Below are positions 1-7,458 of a stretch of DNA of 9,949 nt, one piece after another (position 1 is the stretch's first letter; each line of letters begins with the position of its first letter). The notes under the pieces were generated by a model. That model did no database searches, was not told where the DNA came from, and worked only from the letters and a program-made list of their open reading frames with translations. A program made the translations under genes and the position numbers. Source of the stretch: Deltaproteobacteria bacterium UBA796 (lineage in GTDB: Bacteria; Myxococcota_A; UBA796); assembly GCA_002296975.1 (NCBI GenBank), contig DBIS01000023.1, positions 800 to 10,748 of the forward strand, in the 5' to 3' direction.

Positions 1-36
1 GATGCGGATGCGGATGCAGATGCAGATTCAGATGCG
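1..36 (+). repeat. Hexanucleotide tandem repeat GATGCR encoding Asp-Ala dipeptides
   Basis: Six consecutive hexamers of the form GATGCG or GATGCA, the fifth diverged to GATTCA, run from the window edge and encode (Asp-Ala)4-Asp-Ser-Asp-Ala. The array may continue upstream of the window. Being a multiple of three, copy-number changes by replication slippage would lengthen or shorten the acidic spacer without breaking the reading frame. Confidence 0.85.
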
Positions 37-1002
37 CTTTTAGACGAACCATGTCCCACAGGGGTCATTTGTCTCGCAGGCTTTCCCGCCTCGCACCGGG
101 GTGACACGGCCACATCCACCGACGATGTGTTTGACGGATACAGTTGCTCACCCGCCACCGCCGAGGCTGGGCGCGAGGTGCTGTACAGAATTGCGGTAGA
201 GGAGCGGGGCTTGATCTCCCTTCAACTCTCCAACTTAGACTCAGGTGCAGATATCGATGTTCATCTGCTCGCCACGCCCGACGCCGGCGATTGCATCTCT
301 CGCGGCCACTGGTTGGCGGGGGGGTACGTCGAGCGCGGCTATTATTGGGTGGTCGCCGACTCCTGGACCAGCAGCTCCGGCGTAGAAATGGACGGGGCCT
401 ATACGCTTGATGTGGGCTTTGTTGCGGTGTCCAGTTTGGCGTCCATGGGCATCGCGCCCGGTCCTGCAGATGACGCTTTGTATGCGATGGGTGTCGCATT
501 CCAAAACGAAGCACCAGATCGGCTTTTTTATGGTATTACTGACTTCTCTCTGCACTCGAGCGAACGCCGGTTTTGGTTGATTGACCTCCTTGAAGGAACG
601 CTTTTGTACAATCTCCCGCTTACCCACGGTGAAGGGTCGAGTGATGCCACGGGCGCTTATGCCACAAGCTTTTCCAATATCAATGAGAGCCATCAGTCCA
701 GCTTGGGCATGATGAAGGGGGCTGAATTGTACTCCGGAATGTGGGGAAACTCGATGCGCATCGACGGGTTTGAGTCTGCGTACAATGGGCTCGTGAGGCC
801 GCGCGCCATCGTTATGCATGGGGCCGAATATGCTCGAGAGGACTTCGCTGACACCTATGGGCGGTTGGGTGAGAGCTGGGGATGTCCAGCCATTGACGAT
901 CGAGAGGTCGATGCGGTGATGTCTGTGCTCAGTGAAGGGAGCATGTTGATGTTTTGGTACCCCGATGGCGATTGGTCTGTGCACTCCGACTACCTGTACT
1001 GA
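1..1002 (+). CDS. Murein L,D-transpeptidase catalytic domain protein with Asp-Ala linker and prepeptidase-like domain, 5' partial
   Basis: The frame is open from base 1, giving 333 visible residues and a TGA at 1000-1002; the start lies off the window. Visible residues 1-12 are a (Asp-Ala)n spacer, the kind often found just after the lipobox Cys of delta-type lipoproteins. Residues about 34-142 look like a prepeptidase-type beta domain (YSCSP, DIDVHLL, GYYWVVAD), with Cys49 and Cys98 as a possible disulfide. Residues about 150-325 match the murein L,D-transpeptidase family (YkuD_2 type): SSLG at 191-194 of the segment counted from 127, a conserved RxIVMHGAEY block with His273, and the catalytic SWGCPA motif with Cys295 (codon 883-885). 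The family cleaves or forms meso-diaminopimelate-containing peptide links in peptidoglycan, so a periplasmic or outer-membrane location is inferred. The GTG at 127 falls inside the beta domain and is not a credible start. The downstream membrane protein gene overlaps its stop codon. The catalytic-domain call is strong; the lipoprotein idea is untested because the N-terminus is missing. Confidence 0.88.
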   Translation, partial: DADADADADSDALLDEPCPTGVICLAGFPASHRGDTATSTDDVFDGYSCSPATAEAGREVLYRIAVEERGLISLQLSNLDSGADIDVHLLATPDAGDCISRGHWLAGGYVERGYYWVVADSWTSSSGVEMDGAYTLDVGFVAVSSLASMGIAPGPADDALYAMGVAFQNEAPDRLFYGITDFSLHSSERRFWLIDLLEGTLLYNLPLTHGEGSSDATGAYATSFSNINESHQSSLGMMKGAELYSGMWGNSMRIDGFESAYNGLVRPRAIVMHGAEYAREDFADTYGRLGESWGCPAIDDREVDAVMSVLSEGSMLMFWYPDGDWSVHSDYLY

Positions 1003-1007
1003 TGATG
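1000..1007 (+). promoter_or_regulatory. Stop-start overlap TGATG(ATG), translational coupling site
   Basis: The TGA of the L,D-transpeptidase (1000-1002) shares its A with the ATG of the membrane protein (1002-1004), and a second in-frame ATG follows at 1005-1007. No purine-rich Shine-Dalgarno sequence is visible in the 20 bases before it, so terminating ribosomes probably re-initiate here. Coupling is inferred from the arrangement; the overlap itself is read directly. Confidence 0.75.
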
Positions 1008-2555
1008 TCACCTTGGGCGCGTGAAACACCGCTGATCGCTGGGATTGGCGCGGGCTGTTTTGGCATGTGGTGGCATGGGCGTGCTTTTGTTCCGATGGGC
1101 TGGCCAGCTGGCTTCGACTGGGAACGCTATTTGCGTGAAACTTGGGCGCACCTCAACCCAGGTACGATGAACAGCACATGGCTCGAGCCCCTGTATTCGT
1201 CCTTGTTGGGCGGCTTTGGGGATGTTTACGGTTTTGCTTGGACCGCCTTGGTGATCTCATCGATTTCGGTGCTGGGTGTTGTGGCGGGAGCTGGACTCTT
1301 GGGGCGTGCTTTGGGTGGGCCGTGTGTGGGTGGATTAGCGGCAATTGCGATTCCCCTCACGCCACAGCTGGCCAGTGCTGCGCGCTGGGTCAACTTGTAC
1401 CCGCTCCTGAGTGCGACTACGGCCTTGGGCTTGGCGGGTTGTGTGGCCTTTGCACGTTGGCCTAAGTGGTATTGGGCGTGCTTTGGTGGTGCATTTATAG
1501 GTTTGGCCTGGGCGGTAGATGGCCGCACCATCACCTTGTTGCCGGGCATGATTTTACTCGCGTTGATGGGCGTGATGGCCGTACGAGGGACCATGAGGCG
1601 GGCGTTGTATTTCGGCCTTTTCGCCTGCGGTGTTGCCATTGGCCCCATCAGCTCCGATGTGCTGCGTGTGGTGCCCCGAGAGTCCACCGCACAAGTGGCG
1701 GAGGTGTTGAGGGGCATTGAGTTGTCCAAGCTTCGGAACAGTCCCAACCCAGCGCTTAGGGCGGCCTGTGCGACCGAGCCAAGTGAGGTCATCAATTTGG
1801 CCGGCTTGGTGCGCCCTTGTTCCGCTGTGTTGGCCCAAGACAACGCCAGCCGGGTCGACGAGGGCCTACCTTTTGGTCTGTTGCTGACCTTGTTCATGCT
1901 GCCCCTGGCGCTGCTGCCCGCGGGGCAGGGACGGCGCCAAACCACCGTCGCAGTTTTGGCGCTGATTCCGTTTGTGGGCATGACAGTCGTGATGTCCAGG
2001 TGGCTGGTCGTCACCCCCCGTTACATGATGCAGATCGCTGCCCCTGCTGCAGTAATTGTTCCGTTGGCGGTCGTGAATTTGATGGGTATCTTTAGCCGGA
2101 AACGAGGATTTTCGGGTTGGGGAAATATTGGCCTGATTGCCCTTGCCGCGTGGCTTTTCAGGGGCGGTCCGGCTCACCCAGCGTTGCAGCCGCTGGAGGC
2201 CTCGTCCACCTACGAGATGATGGCGCCAGTGCTCAAGTTTGTCCAAAGCCATTCCACCGAGGGTACTGTATTTTTGGACTGCTCTGAGAGCCATGTCGAG
2301 GCGGCATTATTGCCCCATTTTAGCCATGGGTTGCCCCAAAATATTGAAGGCCATGATTGGCCCCGGTGTGCGAGATGGCTGGTCGACCCTGAGGGCGCTC
2401 AGGATGCCTTCATTTTGGTGGGGGATCGCACCCAGATTCCAGGGCAGTCCGGCCTGAGCCTTCCACCACCTTGGCAGGAGGTTTTACGGTCTGTGGGCCA
2501 AGGGCAGAGCGTGCGAGTTTGGAAGCTAGATGCTGCCTTTAATCCCGAACCCTGA
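1002..2555 (+). CDS. Polytopic membrane protein, GT-C glycosyltransferase-like
   Basis: The protein has 517 residues when started at the ATG at 1002-1004, whose A is the last base of the preceding stop (TGATG); a second ATG follows immediately at 1005. It has roughly ten hydrophobic segments, near residues 8-24, 76-101, 108-125, 133-150, 156-172, 178-217, 290-307, 314-332, 343-361 and 375-387. A first polar loop (about 25-75) contains an acidic-aromatic cluster around Asp39-Trp-Glu-Arg-Tyr. A second loop (about 219-288) has Cys256 and Cys273. The C-terminus (about 388-517) is a soluble domain with Cys427 and Cys456. Membrane segments after an acidic first loop, with a soluble tail, resemble GT-C transferases that take sugars from polyprenyl-phosphate donors, but no diagnostic motif fixes the family. 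The gene is tightly coupled to the L,D-transpeptidase, suggesting a shared envelope role. A TTG at 954 would extend it by 16 residues but lies deep inside the upstream gene. It could also be a non-enzymatic membrane protein. Confidence 0.8.
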   Translation: MMSPWARETPLIAGIGAGCFGMWWHGRAFVPMGWPAGFDWERYLRETWAHLNPGTMNSTWLEPLYSSLLGGFGDVYGFAWTALVISSISVLGVVAGAGLLGRALGGPCVGGLAAIAIPLTPQLASAARWVNLYPLLSATTALGLAGCVAFARWPKWYWACFGGAFIGLAWAVDGRTITLLPGMILLALMGVMAVRGTMRRALYFGLFACGVAIGPISSDVLRVVPRESTAQVAEVLRGIELSKLRNSPNPALRAACATEPSEVINLAGLVRPCSAVLAQDNASRVDEGLPFGLLLTLFMLPLALLPAGQGRRQTTVAVLALIPFVGMTVVMSRWLVVTPRYMMQIAAPAAVIVPLAVVNLMGIFSRKRGFSGWGNIGLIALAAWLFRGGPAHPALQPLEASSTYEMMAPVLKFVQSHSTEGTVFLDCSESHVEAALLPHFSHGLPQNIEGHDWPRCARWLVDPEGAQDAFILVGDRTQIPGQSGLSLPPPWQEVLRSVGQGQSVRVWKLDAAFNPEP

Positions 2556-3882
2556 GCCCCAAAAATCGCTTTGCGCCCACACGCCAACTGTGTGCATCTT
2601 CACCGCGCAAATAGTGGCGGACGGCCTCGTCGGCGATGTGAACGCATTGGTCGATATTGCAGTGTAAAAATAGCCCTTGGCGACCAATCGGAAGGACCTC
2701 ACCCAAGCTGCCAAGCTCGTCGATGGCTGTGTTCCAGTTGGCCAGCCATCCGCGCCGATAAAGCGGGTATACCCGTGGGATGAAATGCTGCTGAAGTTCA
2801 AGGATTTCTGTGCCGGAGGGAATGATCCCGGCGTCCACAAGTTGCTTTTGAATGATGTCTGGGTGGGTGCAAAAGTCAGCATCGGTACCATGCCGGCCTT
2901 GGGGTATCTCCGCACATAAAATATCGCAGTGAGCTTGCTCAAAGTCGGTCGAAAATTTGGCTGGTTGAGACACCCGCCCAAAGAGAAATTTCGATTCTGG
3001 TAGGTAAAAGGTGTCGGTGTCTCCAACAGTGCCCTTCGGGATGGAGATATGGACAATATACAGTCCACGGTGGCTGAGTTTGTTTCCTGGGGCAAGGTCG
3101 CTGAGATGCCCTGAGAAAAAGACAGGACCCTTCCAGGCTTTCACGTCTTCGCGGCTCACAGGTGTATCAAACTCGAGGGATACGTTCGCAGACAACAAAC
3201 CCGTCTCGAAGAACTCAATGAGCTCGGTCATTCCGCCTGCAGGGTAAAGAAAGGTCGCGGGTACACTCGGGCGGAGTGCTTGTTTGAGCGCATCGACCGG
3301 GTTTGATGTGGACACTCGGGATTTCGCCACGGTTTGAGAGATATCGCCGGGATCCAAACCCCAGACTTTCTCAACATAAGGGGCATAAAATTGTGCGTAG
3401 GCGCGTCGACCTACACGCCGGACCACAAAATCCTCAAAGCCGATATCCTCATCGGTTCCCGTTCGGTCTTGCTCCCATCGTCGAAGCCGGCTGCGTGTTT
3501 TTGGCCTGAGCAGAAAGTTTGCACCCATATGGGCCGCGGTTTTCGGGCCAAGCCCACGTAAAAAATCAAAAATTTGGAGTGGGTATGCCATGTGGCGGTC
3601 GCCCAAAACCAGGACGCCTTTTCGGGTGCGGGACTCCCAATTCGCTGAAGCGGTGAGCTCTTGAAGGAGCGGGTGTGCGGCGGGATGAATCCGATGTGAA
3701 CCCTGGTCGCAAGGTAAACCCTGGAAGTCGATGGGGGCGAGAAGCCCTCCGGGTCTTGGGGCTGCATCTCGAATGACCACTTCAACACCGGCGCGACGGA
3801 GCAGCCAGGCTGCGCTGAGTCCGGTTATGCCAGCGCCAACGATGAGGGCTGGGCCAGCAGCATTTGGGGCGGTGTTTGCCAT
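2539..3882 (-). CDS. NAD(P)/FAD-dependent oxidoreductase, amine-oxidase / UDP-galactopyranose mutase-like fold
   Basis: The protein has 447 residues from the ATG at 3882; a TTG two codons upstream (3888) is a weaker option. The N-terminus carries a Rossmann dinucleotide-binding motif (GAGITG, residues 16-21), a downstream acidic residue (Asp39) and an RPGG signature (43-46), typical of flavin monooxygenase, amine oxidase and protoporphyrinogen oxidase-like proteins. A mid-region block with FYAPYVEKVWG (165-175) and FLYPAGGM (211-218), plus a C-terminal GRQGLFLHCNIDQCV segment (400-414), matches the FAD-contact region of relatives often found in exopolysaccharide and O-antigen clusters. The protein probably binds FAD and oxidises, reduces or isomerises a sugar or lipid intermediate; the substrate cannot be read. 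It is the last gene of the - strand operon, 11 bases after the amidotransferase stop. Its 3' end overlaps the convergent membrane protein gene by 17 bases. The cofactor fold is secure; the reaction is not. Confidence 0.88.
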   Translation of the reverse strand: MANTAPNAAGPALIVGAGITGLSAAWLLRRAGVEVVIRDAAPRPGGLLAPIDFQGLPCDQGSHRIHPAAHPLLQELTASANWESRTRKGVLVLGDRHMAYPLQIFDFLRGLGPKTAAHMGANFLLRPKTRSRLRRWEQDRTGTDEDIGFEDFVVRRVGRRAYAQFYAPYVEKVWGLDPGDISQTVAKSRVSTSNPVDALKQALRPSVPATFLYPAGGMTELIEFFETGLLSANVSLEFDTPVSREDVKAWKGPVFFSGHLSDLAPGNKLSHRGLYIVHISIPKGTVGDTDTFYLPESKFLFGRVSQPAKFSTDFEQAHCDILCAEIPQGRHGTDADFCTHPDIIQKQLVDAGIIPSGTEILELQQHFIPRVYPLYRRGWLANWNTAIDELGSLGEVLPIGRQGLFLHCNIDQCVHIADEAVRHYLRGEDAHSWRVGAKRFLGLRVRD

Positions 3883-3893
3883 AGGCAACCAGT

Positions 3894-5828
3894 CTAATGC
3901 AGAGCGGTCGCCACTGTGGTGGAGCGAAAGCCATCACTTTGAATGAAGAGTTCATGCCACAGCACGAAGTTGAGCAAGCTCCACAGTGGCCGCCCGTGGT
4001 CGAATGTCATTTCCCGGTGCTCACGCAACAATTTTTGGACGGCGGAGGGGTGCAATAAGCCAGTCGCTGCCACTCTTGCTGGGGACAGGATGTCCTCTGT
4101 CATGGCTGCAAGTGGTCCGCGCATCCACTTGGAGTAGGGCATCTCCAGGCCCATCTTTTTACGGTGTGTGATCGCGGCCGGGAGCAAGCCGTGCATGGCC
4201 TCTCGAAGGAGTGCTTTGGGTTTGAGACCACGCATCAGGTGCTCGGTCGGAACTGTCGCAAGATATGCGACAAGTGCTCGGTCGCAAAATGGCACCCTCG
4301 CCTCTAGGCCAAAGGCCATCGTCATGCGGTCATTTTTGACCATCAGGTCGTCAGGTAGGTGATAACCACGGTCTGTATAGAGCATCGCGTGGATGGGGTC
4401 ACTGGATTCACATTCGGACCATCTGTCCGAAAAAAGCCCATACGAAGCTGGATAGTTTTGACAGTCATCACTGCTGATGATGAGCTTTTCCTTGGCCTCT
4501 TCGCTGAGCACCTCGCGCCAACTGTAGTGGGCTCGTGCGGCCTCAAACTCTGCACCGTGCACAAAGCGTTTGGCCTTAAAGTCGAAGCTCAGTTTGGCGT
4601 GACTGACCGGGAGTTGTCGCACAATCGGGCTGACCACACCCTTGCGAAACCAGGTGGGGATCCGGCGATAGAGTCGGCGGGCCAGTGCAGCCGCGTGGGT
4701 GTCGTACCCGGTGAACATCTCATCGCCGCCCTCCCCAGAAAGTAAAACCGTCACGTGGGCTGAAGCATATTTAGCCAGCAGTGAAGTGGGTATGGCCGAC
4801 CCGTCGGCGTAAGGCTCGTGAATAGAGCCCAGATAGTGAGGCAGTACGGCGATGATGTCCTCTGGACCGACTGGGATGTGGTGATGGCGTGTACCCAAAT
4901 GATTGGCCACCGTTCGGGCGTGGCGGGATTCGTCAAAGCTTTTGTCCGCAAAGCCGATCGAGAAGGTGTGAAAGTCGGCATCGCCTCGGGCGTGTTTTGT
5001 GGCTGCAGCGATGGCGCTCGAGTCGAGGCCGCCGGATAGCATCACGCCAACCTCTACATCGGAGACGAGTTGTCGCTCCACGGCCTCAAAAAGTAGGCTT
5101 TTACTTTGGTGGACCGCATCTTTAAAGGAAATACTGTGGTCGGTTTTCCAGCGGGTTTGGCCGAATTTCGACTTTTTGATGGGTGTGTCGTCAGCCTTGA
5201 TGGACCACAGGCTACCTGGTCGGATTTCTTCAATTCCCTCAAAAGCCGTATGAGCGCCGGGAATATAGGCCATGGATAGGAAGTGATGTAAGGCCTTTTT
5301 GCTGGGTCTTCTTTCAAAGCCGGGTACCAAAAGTAGGGGCTTGATCTCAGAGCAAAACCACAACACGCCGTCATGTTCGAGCACGAAAAGTGGTTTGACC
5401 CCAAATGGATCACGGGCCAGGTGCAAAGTGGATGACGCTTCATCCCAGGCTGCGAAGGCGAACATGCCGTCGATTAGATCTAATGTCGCCTCCGGGCCCT
5501 TGGTGGCGATGAGCTGGGCGAGGACCTCTGTGTCGGAGCTTGAGCGGAGGCTTGGGTTTAGCCCATGGGTTTGGGCCAACTCGCGGAAATTATATATTTC
5601 AGAATTGCTGGACAGGGTGATGGTCCCTGCCGACATGGGTTGATGGCCACCCTTTGAACGGTCGATGATGGCGAGACGGCGATGGGCCATGCCGCACTGG
5701 GCGGTGGTGTAGGTGCCAGAATCGTCTGGGCCGCGGTGTGCGAGCAGGTCCGCCATGGGTTTAAGATGGGGCTGAAGCTCGCTGGGCGCGGTACTTGAGC
5801 GTCGAAGGTAGCCGATAAATCCACACAC
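3894..5828 (-). CDS. asnB: Glutamine-hydrolysing asparagine synthetase-type amidotransferase (AsnB family)
   Basis: The start is the GTG at 5828, because it places the glutaminase nucleophile Cys at residue 2 (MCGFIGYL); the open frame continues upstream only as overlap with the previous gene. At 644 residues it has the usual AsnB length. The N-terminal class II glutaminase domain (about 2-205) shows HRGPDDSG (31-38), HRRLAIID (49-56), Asn75 and Asp99. The oxyanion-hole glycine after Asn75 is replaced by Ser76 (SNSEIYNF). The C-terminal synthetase domain shows the ATP pyrophosphatase loop SGGLDSS (265-271), SGEGGDE (364-370) and the conserved MTMAFGLEARVPF region (502-514). The family transfers glutamine-derived ammonia to aspartate or, in polysaccharide and exosortase-associated loci, to a sugar carboxylate. 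The neighbouring glycosyltransferases favour a glycan-modifying role, but housekeeping asparagine synthesis cannot be excluded. It follows the TPR membrane protein by 25 bases and precedes the oxidoreductase by 11. Confidence 0.93.
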   Translation of the reverse strand: MCGFIGYLRRSSTAPSELQPHLKPMADLLAHRGPDDSGTYTTAQCGMAHRRLAIIDRSKGGHQPMSAGTITLSSNSEIYNFRELAQTHGLNPSLRSSSDTEVLAQLIATKGPEATLDLIDGMFAFAAWDEASSTLHLARDPFGVKPLFVLEHDGVLWFCSEIKPLLLVPGFERRPSKKALHHFLSMAYIPGAHTAFEGIEEIRPGSLWSIKADDTPIKKSKFGQTRWKTDHSISFKDAVHQSKSLLFEAVERQLVSDVEVGVMLSGGLDSSAIAAATKHARGDADFHTFSIGFADKSFDESRHARTVANHLGTRHHHIPVGPEDIIAVLPHYLGSIHEPYADGSAIPTSLLAKYASAHVTVLLSGEGGDEMFTGYDTHAAALARRLYRRIPTWFRKGVVSPIVRQLPVSHAKLSFDFKAKRFVHGAEFEAARAHYSWREVLSEEAKEKLIISSDDCQNYPASYGLFSDRWSECESSDPIHAMLYTDRGYHLPDDLMVKNDRMTMAFGLEARVPFCDRALVAYLATVPTEHLMRGLKPKALLREAMHGLLPAAITHRKKMGLEMPYSKWMRGPLAAMTEDILSPARVAATGLLHPSAVQKLLREHREMTFDHGRPLWSLLNFVLWHELFIQSDGFRSTTVATALH

Positions 5829-5853
5829 AGCCGAATAGTAGCGCTTGCGGGAC

Positions 5854-7446
5854 TTAAAGGCTGTCGCGCTGTGTGTTGATGGAAACCAATGGGCGGACCT
5901 TGGCCTCAAGCACAGCGGGTGGCATGGCTGATTCTTGGGCGCATCCTTCCGCCGCTTCAGGCTGTCCACGGAGTCGATACAGGCTCACCAGGGCGGGGGC
6001 AATGCTCGCGTCACAGCTTTGAGGGCGAGGGCTGAGAATGCGGTCGGCGCTGTCCACATCGCCTGCGGCCAGGTGTGCCTCGGCCCAACGACCCCGTACG
6101 CCCGGTCCGCCACCACACTTGCGGTCCCAAACTTTGTTGGCCGTTTCGAGCGCAGCGGCAGCCCCAGAATGGCGCCTCGTGGTGTCGATCCACTCGCTGG
6201 CGAAATCACAGGTGGGTGGGCTGGCTGCGGTGGCGGCATCAAAAAGGGGCAGGGCTTGTTTATCGTCCCCGGTGCTCGCATAGGCGTGACCTAGCCAGGC
6301 GGCGGTGTAGGGGCTGGCCGAAGCCCGGTGCGCGGATTGAGCAAGACTGAGGTCGGTTGACCAGTCCCCAACCCGGGCATGGTTTGCCACACCCCAGGGG
6401 AGCATGAAAACCAAAAGGTAGGGAAGGGCTTTATGTCGGGGCAGCACACCGGCGATTCCGATCGCGAGCCCCAATAGCGGCAACACCAAATAGCGTTCGC
6501 CAAGAATGAAGCGGCTGGCGGTTGCGGTCATGGCTGGGGCGAGGCTGATAAGGCTAAATGCAACCCCGGCTCGACCCCATCGGCCTCCAAGTGTGCACAA
6601 GCCCACCATTAACAAGCATGCGCTGACGGCTGAGATGAGGGGAGGCGCGCCCAAGTAGGCGACGTGAAGGCTGTCGGTCAGTGGAAGCGGCCATATCAGC
6701 TTTCCAAGCATCGTCGCTGTGATGCTAAACCAAGCATCTGAAAAAATGGCTGCACCATTGAGTGGTGGTGCGTGTAGGAAGCCCGGGCCAATGAGTCCGC
6801 GGACACCAAAGGCGGCAGCCACCCCAGTGGCCAGTGCGCCGTACCGATACCTAGAATGCGTCGCCCACCCTCTGGCGTAGTCCAGCAATGGGAGAAGGCC
6901 TAGCACCACAAGGCCGGACTCCTTGGATAAACATGCGGCCGCGGCAAGGCTGGCAGCCGAAACAAGGCGTGCCCGGCTTGGATTTGTGGCTGAGGCCAGC
7001 CAGACTGCACCCAGGGCGAAGGCCAGTGCCATCGAATCGTTGCGCGCTGAGATAAAGCACACTTGTTCGGACACGAGAGGGTGCATGGCGTAAATACCCG
7101 CGGCGATGGCTCCTCTCTCACGCCCTAGCAGCTTGCCAAATAGGCCGCCGATGAGTGCGATGACGATGAGGTGCCATAGCAATGAGTGGAGGTGGTGGCC
7201 GGCGGCGGCGAGTCCAAAAAGTGCATTGTCGAGCTTAAGGCTGAGCATCATGAGCGGCCGGTAATACCCCGACTGGCTCGCTTGGAACTGCCAAAGGTCC
7301 GCGCTGAATATCTGGCCTAAGCTCAAGTGGCCGATGCCGATAACAGGATGGGTGATGAGGCCGTGGTCATCGGAAACGAAGCCCAAGTCCGTGACGCCCA
7401 AGTACACGAGGGAGGTAACCGCGATGATCAAAAGCAAGGGGCGCAT
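5854..7446 (-). CDS. TMTC-like GT-C membrane glycosyltransferase with C-terminal TPR-like region
   Basis: The protein has 530 residues from the ATG at 7446. Residues 1-20 form a first membrane segment, followed by a periplasmic acidic pair (SDDH, 25-28) where GT-C enzymes keep their catalytic acids. Next come YYRPL (61-65) and a block with HPLVSEQVCFISARND (122-137). These match the TMTC/PMT-like family of tetratricopeptide membrane proteins, whose eukaryotic members are O-mannosyltransferases. Further hydrophobic segments span about 85-355, including GERYLVLP (316-323), also typical of the family. The C-terminus (about 376-505) is soluble, alanine-rich and helical, with at least one recognisable TPR-like unit (about 380-410) and a weaker one (about 450-500). 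A lipid-linked sugar donor and periplasmic acceptor are inferred from family knowledge. The gene lies 12 bases after the upstream membrane protein stop and 25 before the amidotransferase GTG. Confidence 0.85.
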   Translation of the reverse strand: MRPLLLIIAVTSLVYLGVTDLGFVSDDHGLITHPVIGIGHLSLGQIFSADLWQFQASQSGYYRPLMMLSLKLDNALFGLAAAGHHLHSLLWHLIVIALIGGLFGKLLGRERGAIAAGIYAMHPLVSEQVCFISARNDSMALAFALGAVWLASATNPSRARLVSAASLAAAACLSKESGLVVLGLLPLLDYARGWATHSRYRYGALATGVAAAFGVRGLIGPGFLHAPPLNGAAIFSDAWFSITATMLGKLIWPLPLTDSLHVAYLGAPPLISAVSACLLMVGLCTLGGRWGRAGVAFSLISLAPAMTATASRFILGERYLVLPLLGLAIGIAGVLPRHKALPYLLVFMLPWGVANHARVGDWSTDLSLAQSAHRASASPYTAAWLGHAYASTGDDKQALPLFDAATAASPPTCDFASEWIDTTRRHSGAAAALETANKVWDRKCGGGPGVRGRWAEAHLAAGDVDSADRILSPRPQSCDASIAPALVSLYRLRGQPEAAEGCAQESAMPPAVLEAKVRPLVSINTQRDSL

Positions 7447-7458
7447 GGGCTTGTTGGG

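Noticed and set aside
1..36. Short repeat array as a CRISPR or origin iteron
   Set aside because: The units are contiguous six-base codon pairs without spacers and lie inside an open frame.
954..1001. TTG start giving a 533-residue version of the GT-C-like protein
   Set aside because: The added residues overlap the end of the L,D-transpeptidase, while the ATG at 1002 makes a standard stop-start overlap.
241..1029. 262-codon open frame on the - strand opposite the L,D-transpeptidase
   Set aside because: It lies opposite a gene with clear family motifs, its translation resembles no protein, and long antisense frames are common in GC-rich coding DNA.
1226..2014. 262-codon open frame on the - strand opposite the membrane protein
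   Set aside because: The + strand frame gives coherent hydrophobic segments; the antisense translation is low-complexity and has no domain logic.
5829..5969. Upstream extension of the amidotransferase to a 691-residue protein
   Set aside because: Class II glutaminases need the catalytic Cys at residue 2 after Met removal; the GTG at 5828 gives this, and the extension lies largely over the end of the preceding gene.
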